The notes below the pieces were generated by a model that saw nothing but the letters and a program-made list of their open reading frames with translations, had not been told where the DNA came from and made no database searches. From Piscicola geometra (Eukaryota > Annelida > Clitellata > Hirudinida > Piscicolidae), in contig OX030960.1 of NCBI GenBank assembly GCA_943735955.1, positions 2,141,402-2,205,401 on the forward strand: DNA of 64,000 nt. Reading direction: 5' to 3'. Positions 1-10,866 of the stretch are shown piece after piece. The position numbers and the translations under genes were made by a program. Positions within the stretch are counted from its first letter, which is position 1. The number at the start of each line of letters is the position of its first letter.

Positions 1-242
1 TCTATTAAGAAAGACCTAGACATCTCAATCCCTGGAATCAAGTCGGAAATATCCCACAACCCCTCCACAGCAACTTTCTTGGATGTCACTATTTTCCTCT
101 CAAACAACAAGCTACAGACCAGAACCCTTATCAAACCTACAGACTCCTACATAAAAGCTCCAACCACCCACCACACATCTTCAAAAGCATCGTATCATCT
201 TCCCTAATCCGCTTCCGCCGCCTCTCATCATCAGAAATTAAA
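1..242 (+). pseudogene. Penelope-like element RT, C-terminal fragment (part 1)
   Basis: The conceptual translation carries the PLE RT 3' block: a TFLDVTI motif, then an NNKLQTRTLIKPTDSY stretch, and after a one-base frame change HPPHIFKSIVSS and IRFRRLSSS. These are typical of the end of PLE RTs, just after the palm. It enters from outside the window and breaks off near 242, where an unrelated LINE begins. PLE coding resumes near 1055. It is more diverged from the PLEs further right than those are from each other, so it is probably a different family. Whether a GIY-YIG endonuclease followed cannot be seen. The family call is sound; the copy is dead. Confidence 0.75.
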
Positions 243-1054
243 CATGTGAGTTCCTGGTTTGCACTAAACAAACTCACATTAAACAACACCAAAACGCAAA
301 TGATAGTTTTTGGCCCTACCCAATTTTTAAATTACAAGGAACCATACAAATTTAAACTAAATAAAATCGACAAAGAAAATAAAACTGTTAAATTTTTGGG
401 CGTTCATCTAGACCAGAAACTAAGTTTTAGAGAACATGTTACCAGTGTTGTAAATAAACTAGCCAGATCAACTGGTTTGATCAACAAGATGAAGTTTTAT
501 CTTACCAAAAGATCCCTAAACCTGTTGTTTCACTCGTTATGTATGGCACATGTTACATACTGCAACGTTGTCTGGGCTGGCACATATCAATCGATCACAA
601 ATCCTGTCAAACTAATGATGAAAAAAGCCATCAGGATTATCACCATGTCAAAGATAAGGTCTTCCACAAAGGAATTATTCACCACAACAAATAATCTTAA
701 TTTCACTTCAAATACTGTACGTATAATACATGTATATAATTGTAAGTATGAGAGTGTATCTCAAAGATAATTTATATTTAGTTTATCTATAAATTCTATA
801 TTCTGTTTTAAGATATAGATAACCTGTGGAATATCGTCACGTAGTTTTTATGAGCCGATAGTTAAAATTTTGCATGCGAGGATGAATTTAAGTGAACATG
901 TTTCTATCTTTTATGATTTAAATTGTTTTGCATTGAACTTATGTTACTATGGGATATTTTAATCTGTAGATATTGGCATTTTCTTATAATGTAGTATTTA
1001 AGATAATCATTTGAAACTTTGAACATTCATTTCACTTTAAAACTCCTCATTCGT
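243..1054 (+). pseudogene. LINE RT 3' fragment nested in a PLE
   Basis: A 174-residue open frame (246-770) reads as the region after the RT palm of a CR1/Jockey-type LINE: NTKTQMIVFG, then VKFLGVHLDQKLSF, then a thumb-like region with VTYCNVVWAGTYQ. Catalytic motifs are upstream and missing, so the copy is 5' truncated. The frame also ends before the usual C-terminus. Bases 771-1054 are AT-rich, non-coding and probably 3' flank of the same LINE. It separates two halves of one PLE, so it is younger than that PLE. LINE clade is uncertain. Confidence 0.7.
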
Positions 1055-1330
1055 TAACTAAAAGTGGCTATAACAAAACACTCCTAAAACAACTCATGAA
1101 GAAATACGCCACCTACAATCATCAAAACCCTTCCATCGCTCACAATACCTCCCGCCAACCAAATAACATCCTCCCTCTAATCCTACAAAACAATCCCTTC
1201 AACCTCCTTCATCACATCCAGGGACAAATAAAAAACTGCCCACTCAACATCTAGGCCTTCAATAGGCCACAGCCTCTTCAATTACTAACCAAACACACAT
1301 ACTCCCATCAACACACCAATGAGATAAACC
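1055..1330 (+). pseudogene. Penelope-like element RT fragment (part 2)
   Basis: Translation gives KSGYNKTLLKQLMKKYATYN and then NNILPLILQNNPFN, a continuation of the PLE broken at 242. In PLEs a GYN/GYP-like turn followed by a basic helix sits between the RT and the element's C-terminal part. The frame ends in a stop near 1254. No endonuclease domain follows; from about 1340 the sequence changes to repeat family U. Confidence 0.55.
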
Positions 1331-1339
1331 GAGGCTAAT

Positions 1340-3240
1340 ACGGCGCTGATTTTTTTACTTTTATTATTTTTACCTCCCATCGTAATCAATCGTGTTTATC
1401 AACTTTTAGATGATGAACTCCATTGATTTGCTGCAATTGTATTGTAACATTCATCCCTTAGATACAATTGCGAGTGAGGCCAGAAATTGTCTGGCCTTGC
1501 TTGATTAATCTTTAGATATCAAAGGAAAAACAGGAAAAGATGGCACGGCAATTTCATTTCTTTACAACCTTTCCAAACTCAGGTGATTTTACTTTTGTTA
1601 TCATAACAATCAATGTGCAAAGAATGTTTTTCTTTGAAGTTATAGTTATACCTGTGGAGGCTCCCTTCTTAACATCTGAAAAACCACATCATAAAAATTT
1701 ATGTTTAAGGTAACACAATAACAATAAGTATACAGCTATAAGGGCAACCCTGGCGCTTTCAGGGCCTTTACGAAAGAAAAGGAATAGTTGCAGAGGCCTT
1801 TCTCCGTTATGTTGGCAACCGCCTGCACCTCATGTTTCCCATGGCAGGCGTTGCTACACGGATTCCGTATATATTGTTTTTTTTTCGATTTTTTATTAAA
1901 ATATATATTACCGATTATTTTCCGTTTTAGTTATATCCGGAATAATGACGTGACCAAGGCATTGTGGGTGGGAATCAACGAACCAAGGACAATGGTTCAA
2001 TTTCAAGCCCTTGGTCTGATTGGAAAAATTATCACTGGGCCTTGGATGACACTGGTCTAAGGGAATAATCAAAACCTCCAATCTTGAGATGGTTAGGATT
2101 GAAATAATAACACAAGCACGATATTTTTTTCTTGTGAATCAATCTGTAAACTCAATAATACAGGCACCAGCATTTCAGTATGCTATCAAGAGGATTTCGC
2201 AAATTTTCACCATGAGACAGGACATTTTCGGATATACATTAGTGGAGGATGATCCTTACAAGGCTCTTTTAACCTACACATATACTGCCAGGGATAGTAA
2301 GCTCCATCATTGAGGCAACAAGACAGGTAATGGAGCGGCAGATGGGTAGGTGCCTCGTAGGAGACCTGTCCTGTTTTTCTGCTGAGATGCTGATAGACAC
2401 TCGTTCTGCTTCTGTACATAATATTCGCGCAGGTATAGAACCTGTTTTTTTTCTCAATACTAACATTTTAGTTTTCCGTTGAATTATCAACTCTTATCTA
2501 TGCATTAACTTTGTCTAAATGGAATCTAAACCATTCGTACAGAGAGAGCGCTTGGCATGGTGGATTTCCATACCCGAAGATCGCCAAATGTAACGATGGG
2601 GTTCATCGAGGCTAAGGTTAAAGCAAAGATAATTGGCACATTGGACTGGATAGACATGAAAGTCCAAGAAGAACAGGAAACGCTCATCTACTTTGCGATA
2701 AGGACAGCCTGAAGATCAAAGAGGATGAACTTGATGCGGACATTATTGAAAAAAGAATAGCTATTATCAAGAGAGAAGATAAAGATAGAAAGAAAATGGA
2801 TCAGAATATCTGCTGCCGATCCATTATTTGTTGGTATGAGGGGTCCAGGAAAGGTTATTTTAGAAAGTATTTTGAAAGGTGAGTCATTGGTGAATGAGCT
2901 TTTAACACACAGGTGGATGTTAGAAGATGGAAAGATAATCACTTATTTCGGAAAAATCCAAGAGAGGAAGTGACAGAAAAAAAAGGGTTTTAACATTAGT
3001 TACTGGACAACAGAGGAAGAGGAAGCAGTCGACTTTGACATACGGATATATCTTTTGATGTTGGAAAAACATTTTTGTTGGTAAGAGGGGTAGAGTATTC
3101 TTCCGAAAAGTTGTTTTAGAAAGAATTTGAAAGGTGAGTCGTTGGTGAATGAGCTTTTAACACACATGTGGATGTTAGAAGATGTAAAAAAAATAACTTT
3201 TTTCGAAAGAATCCAAGAGAGGAAGACAGTTTTTAACATT
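1340..3240 (+). repeat. U repeat family, copy 1 (multi-exon gene-like, degenerate)
   Basis: This stretch matches at least five other places in the window (20476, 24329, 32794, 34636 and 45208) by protein-level similarity of short exons separated by AT-rich intron-like gaps. Readable blocks are: NRVYQLLDDELH (~1395), FLRYVGNRLHLMFPMAGV (~1800), VTKALWVGINE and FQALGLIGKIITGPWMTLV (1950-2060), APAFQYAIKRI (2161), RQVMERQMGR and LVGDLSCFSAEML (~2320-2400), RALGMVDFHTRRSPNVTMGF (2548), and ESLVNELLTHRWMLEDGK (~2885). The last block is repeated in tandem near 3135. I cannot name the family; it loosely recalls unnamed, highly repeated cnidarian-type proteins (memory only). Frames are broken, so this copy is probably not functional. 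Confidence 0.6.
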
Positions 3241-3250
3241 AGCCCAAAGA

Positions 3251-4130
3251 ATGTCAGGGTTAGAACACATACGAACTGACACACACAGAGGAACACGTAC
3301 CAACCACTATGGAGCAAGAGGTAGAGGAAGAGCCAAAATGAAACGAAATAGCGGTTTCAAGACCAGAACCCTTACCCATCACACACTCCTCACTCCCACC
3401 AATACACACCTAGACATACTCCTGTCCACCAAAGCACCATCAACACAATCAAATCAAAGACGCAATCTGCTACAATCACCACCCATCCAGACCCACCATC
3501 ACAAACACACACCATCACAGAACACACCACACAGACACAATTCATTCAACCAACCCAGAACAATATCATACAACCCAAAACCACCTAAACCCACCAACTA
3601 CAAACCAGAAGACACAATCACCAATGATTTTGTTGAATCCTACACAATCTACCTCCTCATAAAGACTATACGACAGAAGGGATTGTCCACAATCACAGAC
3701 TCTATTTCCATAATCAACCACAAAAACGATGATACTATAAAAAACCTCACAAGACAATTCCTCCTAGACATAAGAACACACACAATACGCTAAAACAACT
3801 CCCTCATCACCACAATACTCCAGAACCTACACACAGACAACGAAAACAACAAAGAAATAATCATTCGCAAGACCAGCGATGAATATAAAAAACACACATC
3901 ACACACCAGTAGAAAATTTAGATCCCACATAGCACCCATCCTTAACCAACTCATACAAGAGATCCGACAACACCCACCACCAGTTAACAGCAACCATACA
4001 GACCAAACCATCCCAAACACTACTCCAAACACAACCCTGACCAACACACCAAGACCCTCTACATCCAACAGTCACAAGCACCCCACGATCAACAGAAAGA
4101 CCATCAATGAGCCGTGAAGCAGACATAGAA
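3251..4130 (+). pseudogene. PLE N-terminal (ORF1-like) region, one in-frame stop
   Basis: An open frame runs 3251-3793 and continues in the same frame after one TAA to about 4116. It begins with an Arg/Gly-rich patch (GARGRGRAK), passes through a Thr/His/Asn/Pro-rich low-complexity stretch, then a more ordered part (ITTILQNLHTDNENN, IAPILNQLIQEIRQ) and a Pro/Thr-rich tail. Better preserved relatives at 29988 and 38521 show the same order of a TR.RGT-type start, an RGRGRGN patch, an ordered block and a T/N-rich linker. I infer a nucleic-acid-binding N-terminal segment of the PLE; no catalytic motif is visible. It is followed directly by a hammerhead-like motif. Confidence 0.55.
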
Positions 4131-4144
4131 GAGATACTGCTGAT

Positions 4145-4186
4145 GCTCCCTGACGAAGGCCCTATTTGCCGAAACTAGTTGGATAA
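4145..4186 (+). ncRNA. Candidate minimal type I hammerhead ribozyme (PLE 5' region)
   Basis: The sequence contains CTGACGA, a GGC/GCC stem II around the loop CCTATTT, then GAAAC, a two-base-pair stem III (AC-TA-GT) and the triplet GTT. GGA after the cleavage site can pair with TCC before CTGACGA as stem I. Short type I hammerheads are established parts of Penelope-like elements. An almost identical motif lies at 38424, again just upstream of a PLE 5' leader. Stem II needs a bulged A, so activity is uncertain. Confidence 0.55.
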
Positions 4187-4433
4187 GTGACCAGAGAGAA
4201 GACTCAACAGATTTTATCTACTTACTTAAAATTCACATAAATACTACTGAAAATATTTACCAGATCCACAAACAGATTCCCGTACACAAGAGGGACAGGA
4301 AGACCACACTAAGAAATACACCACACGAATGAAGCACAATTAATATACGTCCCCACACACACAACAAGAGGGACCAGAGCAACACGCGGATACCGATACG
4401 CACCATACAAAACAAATACGCTTCTCAAAACCA

Positions 4434-4773
4434 ATGATAACGAAAGAGGAAAGAGAATCCCTAGAAAAACTTAAAGAAGACGTGGCAAAAAGAACCATAA
4501 GAATCCGAAAAGCCGACAAAGGCGATTATTTTATAATCCAAGAAACGAAGGACTGCCACGAAGAAATCATGAGACAACTAAACGACAAAAACTTCTATAG
4601 GGAAACTAATGAGGAAGAATACAAAAATACACACAAAATGATTAAAACAATAACTGAGAGACACCAAATTTACAGCTCACTAAAGGATTTCCTCGATAGC
4701 AAAGCCATAAAATTTAAACATCGTAAATTCTATACACTACCAAAGATCCAAAGAAAGATCTAAATGGTACGAA
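4434..4773 (+). pseudogene. PLE RT N-terminal part, left of the CACTA-like insertion
   Basis: A 109-residue open frame reads ITKEERESLEKLKEDV, RIRKADKGDYFII, QLNDKNFYRE and HRKFYTLPKI. This is the fingers region that precedes RT motif A in the other PLE copies (compare 40990-41340). The frame stops just before the position where intact copies read WFEGRVPPGRP. The missing continuation is found at 14930, so this is the left half of one PLE split by a 10-kb transposon. About 250 bp of PLE leader-like sequence (4187-4430) precede it, so the segment between leader and RT is deleted. Confidence 0.75.
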
Positions 4774-4784
4774 TCCTGTGAACA

Positions 4785-5650
4785 TCTATATGGGCCTATA
4801 TGGGTCCCATATGGGCTAAATGGGCTAAGGGTAATCAATATGGGTCATATATGGGTCCTATATGGGATTCGTGGGCTAGAGATTATCTATATGGGTCCTA
4901 TATGGGTCCTATATGGGCTAAATGGGCTTTAAAAAAGAATAAAACTTAAAGTGTTTTTAAAGAAAAACCTATTTGGGAAGTATATGGGTCCTAAATGGGC
5001 TAAATGAGCTTTGAATAATAATAAAAATTAAAGTGTTTTTATGGAAAACCTATATGGGTCCTATATGGGCTTTGAATAATAAAAAAAGTTAGTGTTTTTA
5101 TGGAAAGCCTATGTGGATCCTTTATGGGTCCTATATGGGTCCTATATGGGCTGAATGGGCTTTGAATAATAAAAAAAGTTAAAGTGTTTTTATGAAAGCC
5201 TATGTGGGTCCTTTATGGGTCCTATATGGGCTAAATGAGCTTTAAAAAAAATATTAATTCTAAGTGTTTTCAAGGAAAGCCTATGTGGGTCCTATATGGG
5301 TCCTATATGGGCTAAATGGGCTTTGAATAATAAAAAAAATTAAAGTGTTCTTATGGAAAGCATATGTGGGTCCTATATGGGTCCTATATGGGCTAAATGG
5401 GCTTTGAATAATAAAAAAAGTTCAAGTGTTTTCAAGGAAAGCCTATGTGGGTCCTATATGGGTCCTATATGGGCTAAATAAGCTTTGAATAATAAAAAAA
5501 GTTCAAGTGTTTTTATGGAAAGCCTATGTGGGTCCTATATGCGTCCTATATGGGCTAAATGGGCTTTGAATAATAAAAAAAGTTCAAGTGTTTTTATGGA
5601 AAGCCTATGTGGGTCCTATATGGGTTCTATATGGGCTTAATGGGCTTTGA
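4785..5650 (+). repeat. Left subterminal tandem array (ATATGGGTCC-type)
   Basis: About nine imperfect units of roughly 80-95 bp repeat the pattern GTGGGTCCTATATGGGTCC, then TATATGGGCTAAATGGGC, then an AT-rich spacer (TTTGAATAATAAAAAAAGTT) and AAGTGTTTTTATGGAAAGCC. It begins inside the left terminal inverted repeat. CACTA transposases or their partner proteins typically bind such subterminal repeats; that role is inferred here. Bases 5651-5890 are non-coding AT-rich sequence, starting with GTGTAACATTTGGCCATGG, which resembles the spacer of the right-hand array. Confidence 0.85.
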
Positions 5651-5894
5651 ATTAGTGTAACATTTGGCCATGGTTTTGGTAAAAAATTTATTTACAAATG
5701 GACTGAATTTGAATACATTTGTAAAAAAAATGTAAAAAAATAATTTCAAATATTAATTGTATACTTTTACAGAATGTTTCTGACAAATTTCGTTTTCATC
5801 TTTTAAATAATTTAGATTATTCTTTCTATGATTTCCGGTCTAACTCTAAGTGAGTATTTGTTTATATGATATGGATAACGTATTTTCTTATTGT

Positions 5895-6557
5895 AGAAGT
5901 ACCAGAGCTCGACATATTAAAAGAAAAGTAGCCGAAATTTTAGAAAGCAATCATTCCCAAGAAAGTAACAGCTCAAAAAAAGTGCAAAAGTTAAGGATTT
6001 CAAATGTAGGGTTATAGATGACAGTGCACGTGCAAAAGGCTTGGGTGAAAGAGCGTGCAGTCCACGTGTGAAAGGCTTGAATGAAAGAGCGTGCAGTCCA
6101 CGTGTGAAAGGCTTGGATGAAAGAGCGTGCAGTCCACGTGTGAAAGGCTTGGATGAAGTAATTATAAGTGAAATTCTTAATGAAAGTAGTAATTATGAGA
6201 TGACTTCAGATGATGATGAAATTATATATAGCGATTTTGACATAGAAAGTGACAATTCTACTGCCAAATCATCAAGTGATTCTGATACGAGTGATTCAGA
6301 TCTCAAACAGCAGTTGGTTGCCTGGGCTTTGATGTATAATATTAGTCATAAAGCGCAATATGAATTGCTGCATATTCTCGCTAAACATGGTCTTAAAGTG
6401 CCACGAGATTCTAGAACACTTTTATCAACGCCTAAACAAGCTGTCATTTCTCAAATTGCTGGAGGTTATTACAATTATTTAAGTATTTCAAAAGCATTAA
6501 ATTCAGAATTGCAATTATATCCTCATCTCGCAAACTTGGATTCTTTGACATTACATT
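5895..6557 (+). pseudogene. CACTA-like transposase, N-terminal part (split by a LINE)
   Basis: A basic start (STRARHIKRKVAEILES, ~5897) leads after a frame change into an open frame from 6041. This has three 12-residue repeats (NERACSPRVKG type), a very acidic Ser/Asp-rich stretch (SDDDEIIYSDFDIESDNS), and an ordered block: QLVAWALMYNISHKAQYELL, LLHILAKHGLKVPRDSRTLL and AVISQIAGGYYNYLSISKAL. These blocks recall animal proteins related to CACTA transposases. The frame is interrupted after SLTLH by a LINE whose target duplication TTACATT is at 6551-6557; the same protein resumes at 10867. Recognised by architecture and the shared element, not by a database search. Confidence 0.65.
6030..6156 (+). 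repeat. 36-bp coding minisatellite, three units
   Basis: The 36-bp unit, with the core GAAAGAGCGTGCAGTCCACG, is repeated three times with almost no divergence, in frame, giving three 12-residue NERACSPRVKG-type repeats in the transposase N-terminus. A partial unit lies just upstream. The near-identity indicates recent expansion. Confidence 0.9.
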
Positions 6558-6582
6558 ACATGCGCACCTGGTTGAACTAAAA

Positions 6583-7749
6583 ATGGCTGCTCAAAATTGT
6601 TTCATAAATGAAATCTTGTGCTATTTACTAAATAATTTAAACAGTTTAAAAAATGAAACATTTTTATCTAATACTGCTGAATTTTTTACAACCGAAGAAA
6701 TAACTTTATCAAAAAAGTTGCTAAACACCGAATTCAAAAGTCTTAATATTGATAAAATTAAATTCGTTCAACATGGCAACACTAAAAAAGATAAACTCAT
6801 GGATATAATCGAAGTGTTGTTGCACATCCGTGACAACTTTGGACTTAATCGTATACCAACATATGTCAGTGCCAATCTCAATAGGATACCGGTTAGTACA
6901 AATCTCAATTGTGAATCCATATATCAAAAAATTGAACAACTTTTCGACAACAAATTCGACGCCATTATCAACAAACATACGCAAGATATACAACAATTAA
7001 GTGAGAGTGTATTGAACGTTAACAACCAATTGTATAATTTAAAAAATACATTTGAACAAACGTTGAATAATTTAAAAAGTAAGTACAATACTCGGCTATG
7101 TTCTGAAATAATTCAAAGTCCAAATCCGAACAACAACAACAACAACAATAGTAATGTGCAGCATAACAGTATCAATAACAATAACAGTTCTACTACTACT
7201 AATAATAATAATCCTGTAAATAATATACAACCAACACTTCTACAAAACACTCAATTATTATCTACCAATCCAAACAAACGAAGTAGAACTTCTACATCAG
7301 AACAAGAGCTTCTTCCACATATCCCCAACAATAATGTTTATTTGAGCTCTACTGACAACAGTAAGACCGTAGGTTCTAATAAAACTCAACCGGGAATATA
7401 CCGTAACAAGGTTTTGCTGATTGGAAAAAACAGGGATGTTACAACAAAATTAAATAATGGCGTGCCAATTGTTAAAAAAACTTTTCTCCATTTAAGTAAA
7501 GTGCCACGTTGCACTAGCAAAGACATAACAGCCCATTATGCACAACATGATATCAACATCATTTCGTGTTATGCTTGTATTAAAATGACACCTGACCAAC
7601 CTAAACCTAAAAATGACCAATCCACTGTCTCTACAGCATTCCGTATTTGTTTGGAGGAAAAAGACATAGAAAAATTCTGTAACGCTGACATCCATCCGGA
7701 CGATGCGGTATTAAAATATTGGCAATTCAATCACAAACCTACCTCATAA
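6583..7749 (+). CDS. LINE ORF1 protein (coiled-coil, nucleic-acid chaperone type)
   Basis: The 388-residue open frame is intact. Residues ~120-170 have the heptad-like pattern of a coiled coil (QLSESVLNVNNQLYNLKNTF). A long Asn/Ser/Thr-rich linker follows (~180-260). The C-terminal ~110 residues form an ordered block (VLLIGKNRDVTTKL ... TAFRICLEEKDIEKFCNADI) typical of ORF1 proteins of many invertebrate LINEs. The role, inferred from the class, is trimerisation and RNA binding in the retrotransposition particle. The stop codon TAA shares its last A with the ATG of ORF2, suggesting termination-reinitiation coupling. It starts 25 bases inside the element, leaving a very short 5' UTR. Confidence 0.8.
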   Translation: MAAQNCFINEILCYLLNNLNSLKNETFLSNTAEFFTTEEITLSKKLLNTEFKSLNIDKIKFVQHGNTKKDKLMDIIEVLLHIRDNFGLNRIPTYVSANLNRIPVSTNLNCESIYQKIEQLFDNKFDAIINKHTQDIQQLSESVLNVNNQLYNLKNTFEQTLNNLKSKYNTRLCSEIIQSPNPNNNNNNNSNVQHNSINNNNSSTTTNNNNPVNNIQPTLLQNTQLLSTNPNKRSRTSTSEQELLPHIPNNNVYLSSTDNSKTVGSNKTQPGIYRNKVLLIGKNRDVTTKLNNGVPIVKKTFLHLSKVPRCTSKDITAHYAQHDINIISCYACIKMTPDQPKPKNDQSTVSTAFRICLEEKDIEKFCNADIHPDDAVLKYWQFNHKPTS

Positions 7750-10696
7750 TGGCTCCCGACGTTCTGCTGCCGTTTGACCCAGACATTCATCTATTTAACT
7801 CATTGAATCTGTCATCATCAAGCTCTCCAACAACCTCGCCCTCTAATCTTCTTGCCAATGTTCAGAACTTTGATTTTAATTTCTCTTCGCTGCTTATTAA
7901 TGCAAGAAGTTTATATAACAAAATGGAAGAACTTAATTTTTTGTTGAAGGAAATTAATCTACAAATTTCTGTAATTGGTGTGTCAGAAACCTGGTTGGAT
8001 GACACGTCATCACAACTTATTTCAATCTCTGGTTACACATTTGTAAGTAAAAATAGGAAAAATCGCATTGGAGGCGGTGTAGGTTTTTTTATATCTAGCA
8101 GACTTTATTACGTAGTAAGAGATGATCTTTGTCCAAACTCTCAAGTTTTTGATTGGCTATGTATTGAAATAATTTCTGAAAACTCTCCTAATGTTCTCTC
8201 AATCATTGTTTATAGACCACCAAATACAGATCCATTGGTTTTTAATGACGCACTCACTAAAACATTAAGAAATAAATCGATAAAAAATAATTTAATATAT
8301 ATCCTTGGGGATTTCAATATTAATATATTAAATAGTGTTTGTAATAATATATCAAATGATTTTACCAATTTGATGTCATCATTCAACTTTATCCCACTCA
8401 TCACTCACCCAACAAGAGTCACTTCATATTCCAGCACGCTTATCGACAATATATACACAAACAACCTACAACTACACAAGTCTAATGTTCTTTCAAACGA
8501 TTTCTCCGACCACTATCCTATCTGCTCCTTTTCGAAACTACAATTTTTAAAAAAATCTTTCACCCCAAAAAATAAATTCGTATTTTCAGATAGGAATATT
8601 TTCAAATTAAATAGTTTTTTGTTATCCAATGATTGGAGCAAGGTTTTGTCTTCTGACGACATAGATTTTGTCACAAAACACTTCATCGAAACAATACAAA
8701 GTGGTCTAACTACTCATTGTCAACATAGAAACAGACATAATACTTGCTTGCGTAAACAAGCTTGGCTGACAAAAGCTATTTTAGTTTCTTCAAAACACAA
8801 AAACAAGTTGTATAAAAATGTATTAGCTCTCCAACTGATCTCAATATAATTACTTATAAAACTTATAAAAACTTATTTCATTCTCTTTGCAGAATTTCTA
8901 AAAATAAATACAATAAAGAAGAATTCATTAAGCATAAACATAATATTAAGAAAACATGGGATTTAATAAAATATCATTTAAAACACTACAATAAACAAAA
9001 TAATATTACATTAAAAATTAACAATGAAATAATTACGGACAAATATTCTATCGCAACTATTTTTAATAGTCAGTTTGCTGCTTCTTCTGAAAACAAAAAC
9101 AATCATATTACAAAATCATACCTGAATAAAAGTCCACAAAATTCTTTTTTTCTCTTAGAAACAGACTTCATTGAAGTAAGCTCTATCATTAAAACGATTT
9201 CAAATACATCTAGTTGTGGCGATGACCGAATTTCTAACAAACTTTTAAAGAAAATTTCACCAAATATATTAATTCCACTTACACATCTAATTAACGTATC
9301 TCTTAAAACAGGTTCATTTCCTTCTCTTTTTAAATTATCCAAAATTATTCCAATACATTAAAATGGTTTAGAAAATGATTCGAACAATTATAGACCCATA
9401 TCACTATTATCTTCTATATCCAAAATTTTAGAAAAAATTGTTTTTAATCGACTTAATAATTTCATAGAAAACGAAAATATTCTATCACCTAGCCAATACG
9501 GTTTCACAAAAGGCAGTTCTACGGAACTAGCCATTTTGGATGTTGTGCATCATGTTGCTACTGGTATTGATTCTCGCTTACACACATTAGGTATTTTCAT
9601 TGGTTTTTCAAAGGCATTTGATACCATTAACCATTCTATCTTGCTTGATAAATTGTTTCATTATGGAATACGTGGAACATGTCACAAATGGTTTTGTGAA
9701 TATTTAGGAAATCGTTCCCAATATGTATACATTGATGGTGTAACATCTAACACACTAAAGATTAACACTGGTGTACCGCAAGGATCTATTTTAGGACCTT
9801 TGTTATTTAACATTCATGTTAATGATTTAATGAATCTTTCCGAAATTGGCAAATTTGTCCTTTATGCTGACGACACTACAGTATTGTTCCAAGACAAAAA
9901 TGTTAATAATCTTCATTTAAAAGCAAATACTTTTCTTAGTTTGTTACATCAATGGACAATTGACAACCAACTCAAAATCAACTATGCAAAAACATGCAGC
10001 ATTCTTTTTGGCCCTAAAATAAAAACAAACATTATTAATTATACACTTACAATTGATTCTTATTTTATAGAGAGAGTCGATTATACAAAATTCTTAGGTA
10101 TTTATATAACCAGTAATCTTTCTTGGAATGAACATATAACGTATATATCAAAAAAACTTTCAAAAAATATTGGTATTTTACATAAACTTAAACACAACTT
10201 ACCATCTCATATAATTAAGTTACTCTATTCTACTTTAATTCTACCTTACTTGACTTATTGTCTCCCTTTATGGGGACTTGCTTGCAAAACTCATTTACAT
10301 CCTTTAAATGTTATACAAAATAATTTTCTTAGAGTCCTGTTTAAATTACACTCTCATGACCACATATCTCATCTGTATCTTCCAGCTCAAATTTTAACAA
10401 TCAATCAGTTATACATTTTTAAAACCTATATTCTTTTTCATAAACTTATAATAAAAAACACATCCTCCTATTTTACACATTTAATACATTCTTTCACATC
10501 CAACTGCACACGAACATTGAGAATTAAGTCTGACTACTACTTACAAACACCAAGAACCAATTTCTATCTGAATAGTCCAATCTATGCAGGGCTCCAACTC
10601 TGGAACAGATTGCCATTGAATTTGAAGAATATACAGCAAACCCTTAATTTCAAGAAAATAATTAAACCACTTATAATTTCCAATCACTTTAACTAA
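7749..10696 (+). pseudogene. LINE ORF2: AP endonuclease + reverse transcriptase (disrupted)
   Basis: From ATG 7749 the endonuclease domain shows NARSLYNKMEEL, VSETWLDD, GGGVGFFIS, YRPPN, LGDFNIN and SDHYPI, the APE-type active-site blocks. A frameshift near 8820 leads to the linker and RT: SSCGDDRISNKLLKK, NYRPISLLSSISKILEK, SQYGFTKGSST, GVPQGSILGPLLFN, YADDTTVLF and TKFLGIYI. A stop interrupts the palm at ~9358 (IPIH*NGLEND, probably Lys to stop). Motif A reads FIGFSKAFDT where LINEs normally have an Asp in place of the Gly, so a catalytic aspartate is lost. The C-terminal thumb region is complete to 10696. An upstream in-frame ATG at 7719 is possible, but 7749 fits the TAATG overlap. Confidence 0.85.
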
Positions 10697-10866
10697 TTTC
10701 TTTTGTAAATCAATGAAAAAATTTGTTATTATTAAAAATTCTTTTAATTTGTGAATTTAATTAAGAAGTTCATTTTTATTTTTCTAAGAGATCATACAAG
10801 CATTTATTTGCTTCGATTTCTAAATTTATTTGTTTGCAAATAAACGAATTATTGTTGTTGTTATTG

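Larger units (their letters stand above)
6558..10866 (+). mobile_element. Full-length LINE (CR1/L2-group), 4.3 kb, inside the CACTA-like element
   Basis: Seven-base direct repeats TTACATT (6551-6557 and 10867-10873) bound a complete two-ORF LINE ending in a simple ATTGTTGTTGTT tail. Removing it rejoins the CACTA transposase. ORF1 (6583-7749) has a coiled coil, and ORF2 carries AP endonuclease and RT. ORF1 stop and ORF2 start overlap as TAATG at 7747-7751. ORF2 has a frameshift near 8820, a stop near 9358 and a changed motif A residue, so the copy is inactive. Tail type and RT sequence favour the CR1/L2 group. Bases 10697-10866 are its short AT-rich 3' UTR. Confidence 0.88.

Noticed and set aside
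3247..3262. GGGTTAG as a telomeric insertion at the U-PLE junction
   Set aside because: Only a single unit within a coding-like context, and on the strand opposite to all other PLE telomeric motifs; likely chance.
4785..5650. CRISPR-like array
   Set aside because: Units are imperfect, spacers are not unique and the genome is eukaryotic; the array is subterminal to a transposon with a mirrored partner at 14438-14915.
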